DNA of 64,000 nucleotides from Trematomus loennbergii (Eukaryota; Chordata; Actinopteri; Perciformes; Nototheniidae): assembly GCA_012861695.1 (NCBI GenBank), contig JAAOOA010000181.1:1-64000 (forward strand), given 5' to 3'. Below the pieces are notes generated by a model. That model saw only the letters and a list, made by a program, of their open reading frames with translations, did not search any database and was not told the origin of the DNA. Positions 53,657 through 64,000 of this stretch are shown here, piece by piece (position 1 is the stretch's first letter; each line of letters starts with the position of its first letter). A program made the translations under genes and the position numbers.

Positions 53657-53715
<59 letters not shown>
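53657..53715 (+). repeat. (TG)n microsatellite, 5' side, copy 3
   Basis: Pure TG run upstream of the copy 3 element. Confidence 0.95.
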
Positions 53716-53716
<1 letters not shown>

Positions 53717-56700
53717 GCATCATGGCGGCCACGCGTGAGTAGTGAGAGGAACTCGCTCACCTTTTTTGAACATCTAAGCTCACATACACCCGTTGTAACT
53801 GCCATCGTTTATTGCAGTGGGGATATAAGATGCACTGGATGCTTTTGGTACACAATGTGTCTCGTTACCACGCTGAGATTGGCCTTTAAACAAGCCCTGA
53901 ACAGCGGGCGAGTCTACAAACAACGCCTGAACGTCTGCGACCCAAGCCCAACACCGGCCGGAGATGTTCGTGTAGACTTCGAGCAATATGCGCGATTATT
54001 GTCAGATTGTGAGTGGACTACTTTCCAGAGAGATGAAAGAGCGTACAGGGGGACACTGGACACAAAACTGCTCCAGGTAAGATCTAACTTTGCTGTTACT
54101 CACGGAGGCGCAGAGAAGTGGGGCAGGCTGGTGACAATCCTGACCAGCGCTTTTTTCATTAATGGAATATTCTCCGCGACGCAACGAAACTCGCGTCCGT
54201 ACGGATTCCAGCTTCTGAATGTCGCCAGAATCCTGAAGAAATTCCCTCTTTCTGCCGACTTCCCGGTGGACCTTACACCTGACTCGCTGACACCATGGAT
54301 AGAAATGCAGCTTCGCTTCATCCGTGAGAGAATACAACCAGCGCTGCGGGCCGCCGGGACAGAGACACTACGGCAGCAAAGGAAAGTTTCCAGGAACAAG
54401 CTGGCATATCTCTGGAACACCGCAAATCAAAGGCAATCGATATCATTTTAAATAACAGCTGTTTTCCGGAAACCCCGCCCACTGTTAGTGATACAACCAA
54501 TGTGTATAACTACTATAAAGCCAAATGTCAAACTGTGCCGAGGGCTACTCCCCTGGCCACGCCCCCTTGGTACAATTTCATTGACAGAATAGAGCCAGGC
54601 TATTTCCCAGATACCCAGGATTTTACAACTGAGGAGGTGGATGCAGTTCTGGCTTCTCTTCCTAATAACAAGGCTAGTGGATCTGATGGGGTCATCTATG
54701 AGACGCTGAGAGCTACCAGGCCCACGTCAACACAGACACTCACACACATCTTCAATGCCTGCCTGATCAATGAGAAGGTGCCTGCTTCGTGGAAAGGGGC
54801 CCTCATTCACAGGATACCAAAAAAGGAAAATGTCCCAGATGATCCTTCCACTTGGCATGACATTTCACTATTGCCCACTGTATACAAAGTCTTTATGAAG
54901 TGCCTACTCCACCCGCATCTTACCCTGGCTGGTGGACACAGGGATTCTCTCCCCCCATCAGAAAGCATATATCAACAGACGGGAATGAACGAACATGTGT
55001 TTTGCTTAAAACCGGAATAGATGATTTCAAACATGGATCATCTAAATTCTACACAGTGTTTTTGGACTTTAGAGACGCGTTTGGTACACTCTCCCATGAG
55101 GTGATGCTAAAAGCATTAGAGGAAATACACCTGCCTCAGCCTTTTGTGATGTGGTATCCAATGTGTACCAAGGTTCATTTCTCCAGTTATCTGTGGGCAG
55201 CAGCTCACAGAGCCGATTGCACTGAAGGTGGGAATAAAAACTGGCTGTCCCTGGAGTGCCGTGAACTTCATCCTAGCACTCAACCAATCGATGAAGTGGA
55301 TTTACCAGTGCGCTCCTCTGCATGTCGGGTCCCCAAATCCTGTTCAAGGATACGCTGACGACGTGCAGGTTTCGTCACGACAGGAGGATGTCATCATTGG
55401 CATGCTAGCACGCACTGATGAGTTCCTCCAATGGTCAGGGCTGAGGTGAAGCAAGCTAAGTGTGCCGTACTCCATGAGCGCCGCAGTGGAGGCAACCGCT
55501 GGTATAAGGCCAAACGACAAGCCCCCTCCTTTCTTGTAATGGGCCAACCTATTAAGTGTATTCCCGTAATGAGACCTACCCATACCTTGGCCACAGGTTT
55601 AACATCGCTGGCGAGTGGGGGGAGCAGGTCGAGGAGCTCACTACAGAGTTTCTCCATCGTCTCCACCTGATTGACTTGTCCCCCCTCCCCGTCCTCATGA
55701 AGTTCCAGGCTGTGAGAGAGGTGGCTTTGGCTAAAATTCAACATCTCTTTGCCAATGTACACATCCTCTCAAGGCACTGAGAGAAATGACAAACAAAACT
55801 GTCCAGTTGGTCAGAAAGTGGGTGGGCCTCAACACACACTCCACACGGGGCATGATCTTTCTCCCATGTGGAGGGGGGGGCTGGGTGTCCCAAATGTCGA
55901 GTGGACCTACATAGCCACCAGGCTAGCCCACCTGATCCACATGCTTAACAATGATGATGTCACCGTAAGAGAAATGGCCAGGGCCTCTCTCCTGCTGGAT
56001 CTACAAAGAAGGAAGATCCCCCTGGCCAGCGCAGACCAGAACAACTTCCTCGGCTTCAGGAGGAAGGACTCTGGGAAACTGGACTCTCAGGCCAAGGGCT
56101 TCGGGGTCTGGTCTGACTGGCCAGATCTCAATGACCTCTGCAATCGGACTGGAGTCCAGCTGAAATGGACAAGACTCAACACACAGACTGAAGTCCCCGT
56201 CTCTGATGAACTGATCACAGACCCCAGTGTGGTTGTGAAGGCCGACATCACAACACCTCAGGAAGAGACTGTGGAACTGCACCGAGACTCTGCAAGGAGG
56301 GTTCTGCTCAGCATGAAGCAGTCTGAGATCAAGCAGCACTGGTGTGGACTCAGATTACAGGGAAAGCTAGCCTGTTTGGGGTTTGCTGACCACTCAGTCT
56401 CACACTCAGTGTTTAAGAACGCCGCTGTTGGTGAGGATGTTCTGACATTTACCATCAAAGCAAGACTGCAGGTATTACCCACTAAGTACAATCTGTCCAC
56501 CTGGTACCCTCACATTCACACTCCATTCTGTTTAAACCACCAGGATTCACAACAACACCGAGAATCCATTGCACACATAACAAATGGATGTAATGCATAC
56601 AAACGCCTGTACATAGCCCGTCATGACCGTATTGTGGACATTGTGTCTGATGCGGTACAAAACATCTTACCATCTAGCGCAGCAATGTACAAGCACACTA

Positions 56701-57218
56701 GAGTGCTACCAGAATGGTTTGGTTTTACCAATGATGTCTTTGCTAACATCCCAAATACACCTGATGTTGTTTTTGTTGACACCAACCACAGGGAGGTGCT
56801 AATATTAGAAGTAGGCTGTGCCTTTGACCTGTACATGGACCAGGCTTTCCAGGACAAGTATATCAAATACCAACCACTGCTCCATGTCATAACCAGCTTT
56901 GGGTACAAGTGTAGATATAGCATACTCATATTCGGAAGTCTTGGCCATGTATATAAATGCACCATGATTGGTCTGAGAATTGCTGGAATGTCAAAGAGAA
57001 AAGCCAAACAAATTGCCAAATATTGCTCTGTTTCAGCTATTATTGGCAGCTTAGCCGTGTGGAGAAGGAGATGCTATGTGTTCCCTTAAGGCTGCTGCTT
57101 AGCCGTGTGGAGAGGAGATGCTATGTGTTCCCCTAAGTGTTCTGTGCTGCTTAGCCCCGATATATTTGATTCCCTGTCTTATGTAATATAATTTGTGGAA
57201 CCAAATAAAGTATTCAAA
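53716..57218 (+). mobile_element. RLE-type non-LTR retrotransposon, copy 3
   Basis: Third copy of the same insertion, with the same ends next to TG tracts. It carries the most indels. Confidence 0.85.
53855..57089 (+). pseudogene. RT / restriction-like endonuclease ORF, copy 3 (several frameshifts)
   Basis: Open segments at 53855-54451, 54502-55020, then fragments through the RT core, and 55749-57089 for the thumb, zinc array and nuclease. Losses include a C near 54416, the A near 55009, a base near 55148, a G near 55443, one near 55556 and one near 55768. An extra T near 53810 joins the frame with upstream sequence reaching into the TG tract; that extension is probably artefactual. All catalytic motifs remain recognisable. 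Confidence 0.8.
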
Positions 57219-57246
57219 TGTGTGTGTGTGTGTGTGTGTGTGTGTG

Positions 57247-57284
<38 letters not shown>

Positions 57285-57299
57285 TGTGTTGTGGTGTGT

Positions 57300-57383
<84 letters not shown>

Positions 57384-57398
57384 GTGTGTGTGTGTGTG
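57219..57398 (+). repeat. (TG)n microsatellite, 3' side, copy 3
   Basis: TG run with several GG and TT interruptions between 57247 and 57384. Confidence 0.9.
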
Positions 57399-57513
57399 GT
57401 TTTATTTCTTGAATGTTTAGAAAGTAGGGGAACGTTTAAACTTTGTAGAAAAATAGCTGTATCAAGTTTTTTTAAACAGATCCCCAAATGGTCTTTTCAG
57501 CTGTGTGGTTATT

Positions 57514-57558
57514 ATTTGCCTAATATGCAAAGGATTGTTGCCTCTGACCAATTTGCAT
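57514..57558 (+). promoter_or_regulatory. Lectin A promoter remnant, copy 3
   Basis: Identical to 5440-5484, including the octamer motif. Confidence 0.5.
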
Positions 57559-57584
57559 GGAGCCAGAGGACGCATCAGACTTCA

Positions 57585-58643
57585 TGATGCATCATCATAA
57601 TAGATTGATTTACTAGCATAGTAATTGGTTTTATTAGACTGTCAATATGTGTTTTTATGAAGTTGGTGTCTAAATCATCTGCATATAGCCTGAGTACCTT
57701 TTAACCCTAAGATTATATTTTTTTACCTCAACCTCTCTGTTACCTTTCGCACCTTCAATTATATTGATGAAAAGTTTGCTTTGGCCTGTCTTATTGTTTG
57801 AGTTACCTTATTACGAGCATGAGTACATTTATGTCTGTCAGTGGATAGTCCGGATTTTAAGCTCTGCTTTAATAGTTGGTCTCTAGATTTAATCAAATTC
57901 CTGCACTGTAGATTCAGCCAGGGAAGATGATGTTCCTTCCTGTCCCTAACTGACCCTCTCCTTGAGAAGGAAGACATTGCATCATAAATATGAGATATAA
58001 ACAGAGGACAGAGTGTCCCCCAATTAATAATTTTCACTGCCTCCATAAAACGTTGTTGCAGGTTTTTGGGGATGAAGCGTGAACCCAAGGCAGGGGTTTT
58101 AGGCGTGGCCATGAACCTTTTTTTTGTGAGTTTCCTGGCAAAAGAACAAGATTATGGTCAGAAAGACCAGTCAGGAAGTTGTAGGTTTTAACTATTCTGT
58201 CAGCTTTGTTTGTAAATAATAAATCTATCATAGTCTTGGAGGTTTTGGTTATTCTAGTCGGTTGATCCATTAGTTGTATTAAGTTGTGTTTATCCGTGAT
58301 CCGTTTTAAGCTTTTTCTATTTTGTCTGTCATTCCAGTTAATATTAAAGTCTCCTACAATAATTAGCTCTTTGTTGGAGTCACAGGAATTCAGCAGGAGT
58401 TTTACCTGGTCATAGAAATCCACCTTAGCGGTGGGTTGTCGATACAGGCAAATCATGGTGAGGGACATTTCCTCAGATAGTGTGATTTCCACACCAACAC
58501 AATCAAACTCAATATTAGCTGGGAGTGCAATCTCCCTACAAGTAAAGGTATTCCTCACATAAAGCACACACCCCCTCCTTTTCCCTTCAGTATGTCCTTC
58601 CTAACCACATGATATCCTGACATAGATACAAGAGTGGATGGTG
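57585..58643 (-). pseudogene. L2-type LINE endonuclease fragment, copy 3
   Basis: Same fragment. A lost A near 58566 breaks the N-terminal part of the endonuclease; the linker frame is 57759-58112. Confidence 0.8.
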
Positions 58644-59874
58644 ATGTTAGAAATTAAAATCAATGTTTTATGGCATAATTTAGTCTAAAACATACCGTCA
58701 GTTTAAAAGCAGTCTTATGAAGAACTCATTGATTTCAGTATTGTGTTCACACCTTAAAAGGTGTGAAAGGAGGGATTGTTAGAAATTAAAATCAATGTTG
58801 ATGTGGCGTAATTTGAATGAAATGCACTGTATTTCATTTAAATCTGTTTTATTCTGAAAACCGAAGATTCACATGTGACTTCCAGTTTTTCGCTGGTGAA
58901 TTTCGTCATTTCCGGTTAGCATTAGCTTGTGGCGAAATGCTACGTTTTCAAACCGTGAATTGAAGGTGAAATAACGTGATGTTGTACACTAAACACCCTG
59001 AGTTTAACACTCATTTATTGACGCTGGAATGAGGTTTATTAGGGAATGTTTAGATGACCACAGACATCAGAGTGATGTAATTTAGCAGCAGAAACCGACA
59101 GGATTTGCATTGGACACGCCCCGTCGACGCCGGCCAATAGGAGAAGACTACAGGTCTTACCCGGGAGACCCAAGAAGGATCTCGCTCTCTCCTTGCCCCG
59201 AGCTGACCCGGTGTAGGTACCATATGTGTTCGGCCTACCATATGTGTTCGGGGTCCGTTACGCTTACCAATGACGTCACGCATTGGCTGTACGGTAACCC
59301 AAGAGGACATTTTACACGGTCAAATTCCGAATGTATTGAAACTCCAGACTCAACATAAGAGCTTGAGCCTCTTCGGGGGGTGCTAACATTTAAACATACA
59401 CTTCATTCTTTACTTTGTCCGTTATTATATGTAGAAGATATTACTTTTTTCTCCGTCATGTTGTTTCCATAGCAACAACTTCAAAATAAATAAATCTAAA
59501 TAGATGTGTGTTCTACACACCAAAATACGTTATTTGAACACCCCTCTCGATCGATTTACAAAATAACAATAGTATGGCCCGCCCTAATACACCAACGCAG
59601 TTTTTAAAGATATACATTTTTCAACACAGAATCATTTACCATTACACTATATCCAATCATTTTACGAGTCAGAAAATGCTATATGTTCATTGCAGTTATT
59701 GTTTATTGAATTAGATTACCATGAGCTCAACATAATTATGTAGAGTACAAGTCCACAGCCAAGAAAATGTTGCATTTCATTTTATTTATTATTTATTTAT
59801 GAATTATGGAATTATGGAATTCTAACACTGGAGTTTGTTATTATTTACTATAACTTTATTATAGTAGGGCTGTA

Positions 59875-60441
59875 CCCGATTATCCGTTCGTTGGAGTACT
59901 ATTTCGGGTTTCAATTTCGTTATTCGGATATTCGTTTTGTTTGTTTTTTCCCCGTTTTTTTTCAAATTGAATTGATTGAAATCTCCAATATCAACGTTAG
60001 AGCTTGTGCTTCTTCGGGGGTGCTAACACTTAACCATAACGTTATCGTTTACTTTCTCCGTCTTTATATGTAGATATTACTTTTCTCCGTTAAACTCTGT
60101 CACGTTGTTTCCAAAGCAACAACAACTTCCTGTCAACTGCGCTAACTCTCCTTCAAAATAAAAGCATGTCCATAAATAGGAAACCAAGCCAAATTACACT
60201 TAAGACGTATACAACTGCAACGAAAGTATCAAACACAATGCGATATCCTTTTCAATTTCAAAGAACACAAATTGGGTTACATTAACAAATAACTATAAAA
60301 CAACAATACTGTAGAATAACAAAATGAATGCCGTGAATACACCGAAATACACGTGTTGAAGCAGTTCGCTGCTGATTACTACGCCCCCCGCATTACTACC
60401 GAATATCCGGAGCCCGAAAAATGGTATTCGGGACAGCCCTA
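59875..60441. mobile_element. Non-autonomous hAT-type element, copy 3
   Basis: Same element with losses of bases near 60018 and 60038. Confidence 0.65.
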
Positions 60442-60858
60442 GATCATTCTGCTTCAGTTTGTGGGCTACAGCCAGTTTATGGTAGCAGCACGTTAACAGC
60501 TTCATCCTTTGATCAGACCCCCGTATACCCCAGTCAGCGCCCCTAGGCTTTACCCCAGTGCCGTTGTTGACAGTGGAGCAGTCAAAGCTAGCTGGTGTTT
60601 TATGGATCTCTGCCGATAGGCTGCTAGCCATCGGCACGGAGCCATCGGCGCTGCAGTCCTCCGATGGTGTTAGGCCTGCTAGGCCAGCAGCCATCAGCGC
60701 GAGACCACCGAGACCCGCCGGCAGAGCTAGCTGTTCAGCTAGCCGGCTTCTTCTGAAGCCAGTCCGGTGGTGTCCGGTGGTGTCCGGTGGTGCGAGAATC
60801 TCCGTTGCTAGGCCGCTAGCCCTCGGTGCGGATCCGTAGTTCTCCGGTGGTGTGGAAG

Positions 60859-61309
60859 TAGGGCTGTGCGATTATGGCAAAAATCATAATCACGATTATT
60901 TTGGTCAATAATTGATATCACGATCATTAAATACGATTATTCATTGACTTTGAAAACATCCATTTATTGAACTTTAACACAAATACAAATGATAATTTGA
61001 ACAGTGTCTTTTTAACTGTTGATTACCCTGAACATATAATTCAACTGAAAAACTAATACAAAAATAAATTATATCAAAATAATAAATACCAATAAACAAG
61101 ATCAACAAATATTTTGGAGCACACTTCAACAAGCTACTAAACATATATAAATATGATAAATACAAATGAATTAGACTAAAATAAATTAGATCAAATATGT
61201 CACAACCAAGCAAAGCAAAATAATCGTTTTTTTCGATTATGTTGTTTTCGTAATTGTGGCAGGCCAAAATCGTAATTGCGATTAAAATACGATTAATTGC
61301 ACAGCCCTA
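60859..61309. mobile_element. Non-autonomous hAT element with 8-bp TSD, copy 3
   Basis: Same element and the same duplication. Confidence 0.88.
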
Positions 61310-61482
61310 TGTGGAAGCTATCCGTCCTCCTCTGAAGCCAGCCGGCGGTGTGTGGATCTCCGCTGCTCGGCCACCAGCCCTCGGCGTGGACCCGTAGTCC
61401 TCCGGTGGTGTGGTCCTGCTGCTAGGCCGGCAGCCGGCGGCGCGAGACCGCAGAGACCCGCCGGTGGTGCTAGCTGCTCAGG

Positions 61483-62544
61483 ATGGAGGTTGTGAAGCTC
61501 CTGAACAACATGGCAGGCCAATACAACCAAGTGAGGTCACTTTTCTCTGTCTTTCGATTAAAATGAATTACATTTATTTTAGAGTCAAATTTTAAACTGA
61601 CAGATTATTACAGAAAGCTGAAAACAGAGTTGTAAAAAATATTAAGCCCAAGCCAGCGTAAAATACTGAAATAAAGTTGAAGAGGTTCAGAGTAGCAAGG
61701 CTTTAGATGAATGTTGACTTGAGGGATTCCCATTAGATCACCATGTACCAAGGCTGGTCTCATGAAGGCAAAACATGTCTCTTTAATAAACACATACATT
61801 TCCTTGAGCAGCTTTAAAAGCTAGATCAGGGTGTTAGTTTTTAAACCATTTAATGTTTCTTTCAGTCAGCCTGGAAAGGGCTGTATGAGGACGTGGTCAC
61901 CTGGAGGTGGTCACTGTCAGACCCAAGCTTCTACAAACCGGGGGAGATGGAGTTCAGACGATGGGGGTCTGGACAACCAGGCAACACTGTGACAGAACGA
62001 TGCTCAATGATTTGTTCTCCTCATGGACTATGGGATGATGTTGTTTGAGACAACCGCTACTGCGCAGTCTGCTGTGAGGTCACAGGTAAGAATATTCATT
62101 TCAGATTATTTTGAAGCTTCTGAAAGTATATTATTATTATTATTATTCTATATCTGACAAATGGTTCCCAAACTTTTTTATATCTGAACTCTTACTTTTA
62201 TTTAAATTCATGTGGAGAGACCGTTTAAAAACACTTTCAGATTATAATATCATACATGTTTATTTAATACATGTGTTCATTTATTGGTGTAATTCCTTAT
62301 GTCTCAATGATTTCAATGTTACATTTTATATTATAAAGGCATCAATACCACCACAGATGTGTGATTGATGTCAGGCTGTATGTCGTGGTGCCTCTACTCA
62401 GCACTTCTCTGGCGTCCATTTTCAGGACCGAATGTGAGATTTCTCTCCACTGATGGTGTAATGACATGGACTGAGGCCCAGAGCTACTGCAGAGAACACC
62501 ACACAGACCTGGCCAGTGTGAGAAACCCGGCGGAGGAGCAAAAT
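61483..62544 (+). pseudogene. Lectin A pseudogene, copy 3
   Basis: Exon pieces at 61483-61530, 61866-62085 and 62426-62544, with the same TGA. Two bases are lost at the exon 4 break (aaaatttg versus aaaataattg). Confidence 0.85.
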
Positions 62545-62977
62545 TTGTACACATAATTCATTTTCACATTTTTAGGGATAATAAATTAGGGAATTGGCTT
62601 CCATGACATGAGGATTTGATGCTTTACTTCATATATTGTCCTAAAAGTAATATGTTTTCTTCCTGTAATATGTAAGAATATCTTCCAATTATTTCATAAA
62701 ACACAATTATGCCGTCACCCAAATGGGGATGAAAACTTGAAGCAATTTCCCTAAAGATTTGTATGACTATTTTAATTACTGTAACAACTTCTAGGGGAAA
62801 ATATTAATTATTGCCTTTTCTATCTTTCTAAATATTATGATTTGATGCTCCTTTTTTTTGTCATATATGATAATATATATATATATATGTAATTAATTAA
62901 TATTTTGCTGTTTTCAAAATAGAAATGTCCTCATGAAAAGCACTTTGGGATGCACCTTGCATGAAAGGTTCCATACA

Positions 62978-63763
62978 AATAAAGTAACTATTATTATTAA
63001 TGTATTTATAATGTTTAACTTTTTCAGATCAAATAAAGGCAACGTGTCTTGATGTCATTGCGTCTGTTACCGTGGACACGGAGTAGTCACAACGCTCCTG
63101 AAGTTAGCGTGCTAAACAGATCTTCAAACAAAACCCTTTTTATTTCTGTTTGGAGAACTGAGAAACGGCTCTGGTGTCCTTGTGTTCTTCCTGCCCTGCC
63201 CTGCTGTGTCTTGTGTTTGAGATTAGTTTTGCATGCTCATACCATCCTTACAGTGTTAAACTCTAACCAAAAGTAAAGCTGTTTTACTGTCAAACTTCTT
63301 TATAGTAAAGTACTGTTAACAGTTAATTGTGAATACAAAATGAATTATTACAGTGATACAAATTATATCATAACGTATAGACTTAGGGAGCAAGTATTGA
63401 TTACCTTTCATTTTGATACTTTGAGTACTTGTTCCTGATTATAATCACATAATGCATGTATTTTACTTGTAATGTGGTATTTGGACAGTGTTGATCTCAT
63501 CCAAAGAGAACATACGTATTGTTCCAGGTTTAACGTCTGGGTTTTTTATCGTGCTGCTTTGACCTTTCTTACTTTATGCAAACAGAGTGATTTGAATGTT
63601 ATATCAAAGCAAAATCAGTATACCCAAATGAACACTCTCAGATCTGATTTCAACACTTTGTGTCAATGGGTCCACACCACATAGTGTACATTTAACCCTT
63701 TTTGCAGAGTAGGTACCTTAACCCCAATTTATTGTAATTTTCAACTCTATTTGGAGATCAAAT
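62978..63763 (+). repeat. Block R, copy 3 internal
   Basis: Copy 3 counterpart of 10911-11696. It is two bases shorter near 63353 (acagtgatac versus acagtgtgatac). Confidence 0.85.
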
Positions 63764-63846
63764 TAAAATTATATTTGTTCGTTTTTTCTCAACACAAGAT
63801 AGTTGTTAACCACTGTCACTCCCATATTTACACTATAATGTGTAAA

Positions 63847-64000
63847 CAGAGGTGGGAAGTAACTAAGTACATTTACTCAAGTACTGTACTTAAGATATAA
63901 TACCAACTTTGATAACACTTTAATGCATCAATAATTATAATCAAAACATATAATATATCTTTTTCTGAAATGGGCCAATCTGCAAATGAGTACTTTTACT
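63847..64000. mobile_element. hAT-type MITE (CAGAGGTGG ends), copy 3, cut by window end
   Basis: First 154 bases of the same element. Confidence 0.75.

Larger units (their letters stand above)
52078..64000 (+). repeat. 26-kb tandem unit, copy 3 (cut by window end)
   Basis: Third copy. It covers half X, block R and the start of half Y, and stops inside the hAT MITE that precedes the Ty3/gypsy remnant. Lectin B and Tc1 of this copy lie outside the window. The retrotransposon here has more indels than in copy 2. Confidence 0.95.

Overview
The window looks like nuclear DNA of a percomorph-type teleost fish. The basis is intron-split C-type-lectin exons of a fish mannose-receptor-like family, fish Tc1-like, hAT, L2/Rex1-type LINE and Ty3/gypsy remnants, (TG)n microsatellites, and an AT-rich intergenic background. 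There is no sign of prokaryotic or plasmid sequence. I see no intact conventional host gene.

Large-scale layout. The whole window is a tandem array of one ~26.03 kb unit: copy 1 at 1-26031, copy 2 at 26032-52077, and the first 11.9 kb of copy 3 at 52078-64000. Copies are almost identical. Most differences are one-base indels, often in homopolymers, with a few true substitutions. Inside each unit a ~780 bp block R occurs twice (10911-11696 and 25300 to just past the unit end), so the array reads (X-R-Y-R)n.

Half X (about 53-10910): AT-rich flank with a near-perfect 34-bp inverted repeat (1109-1183); an RLE-type non-LTR retrotransposon (1636-5147, + strand) with (TG)n on both sides; a lectin promoter remnant (5440-5484); an antisense L2-like LINE endonuclease fragment (5515-6571); two hAT-type non-autonomous transposons; a GC-rich degenerate repeat; and a truncated lectin pseudogene A (exon 2 end, exon 3, exon 4 start; 9414-10476).

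Half Y (about 11697-25300): a hAT MITE, a decayed Ty3/gypsy pol fragment fused to a LINE 3' end, lectin B (six exons, 13981-16752, with a signal peptide, two CTLDs and a C-terminal tail), its 3' flank, another hAT MITE, an L2 3' end, a SINE-like repeat, an antisense LINE RT, and a decayed Tc1-like element carrying a nested 352-bp solo LTR.

Interpretation. An older duplication made lectins A and B with their flanks. Transposons then broke A. Later the whole 26-kb block was tandemly amplified. The most intact coding sequence is the RLE retrotransposon: no copy is fully open, but at several breaks another copy keeps the frame, so either its common ancestor was intact or the assembly carries many indel errors. 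The lectins carry lesions shared between copies and are best treated as pseudogenes unless re-sequencing shows otherwise.
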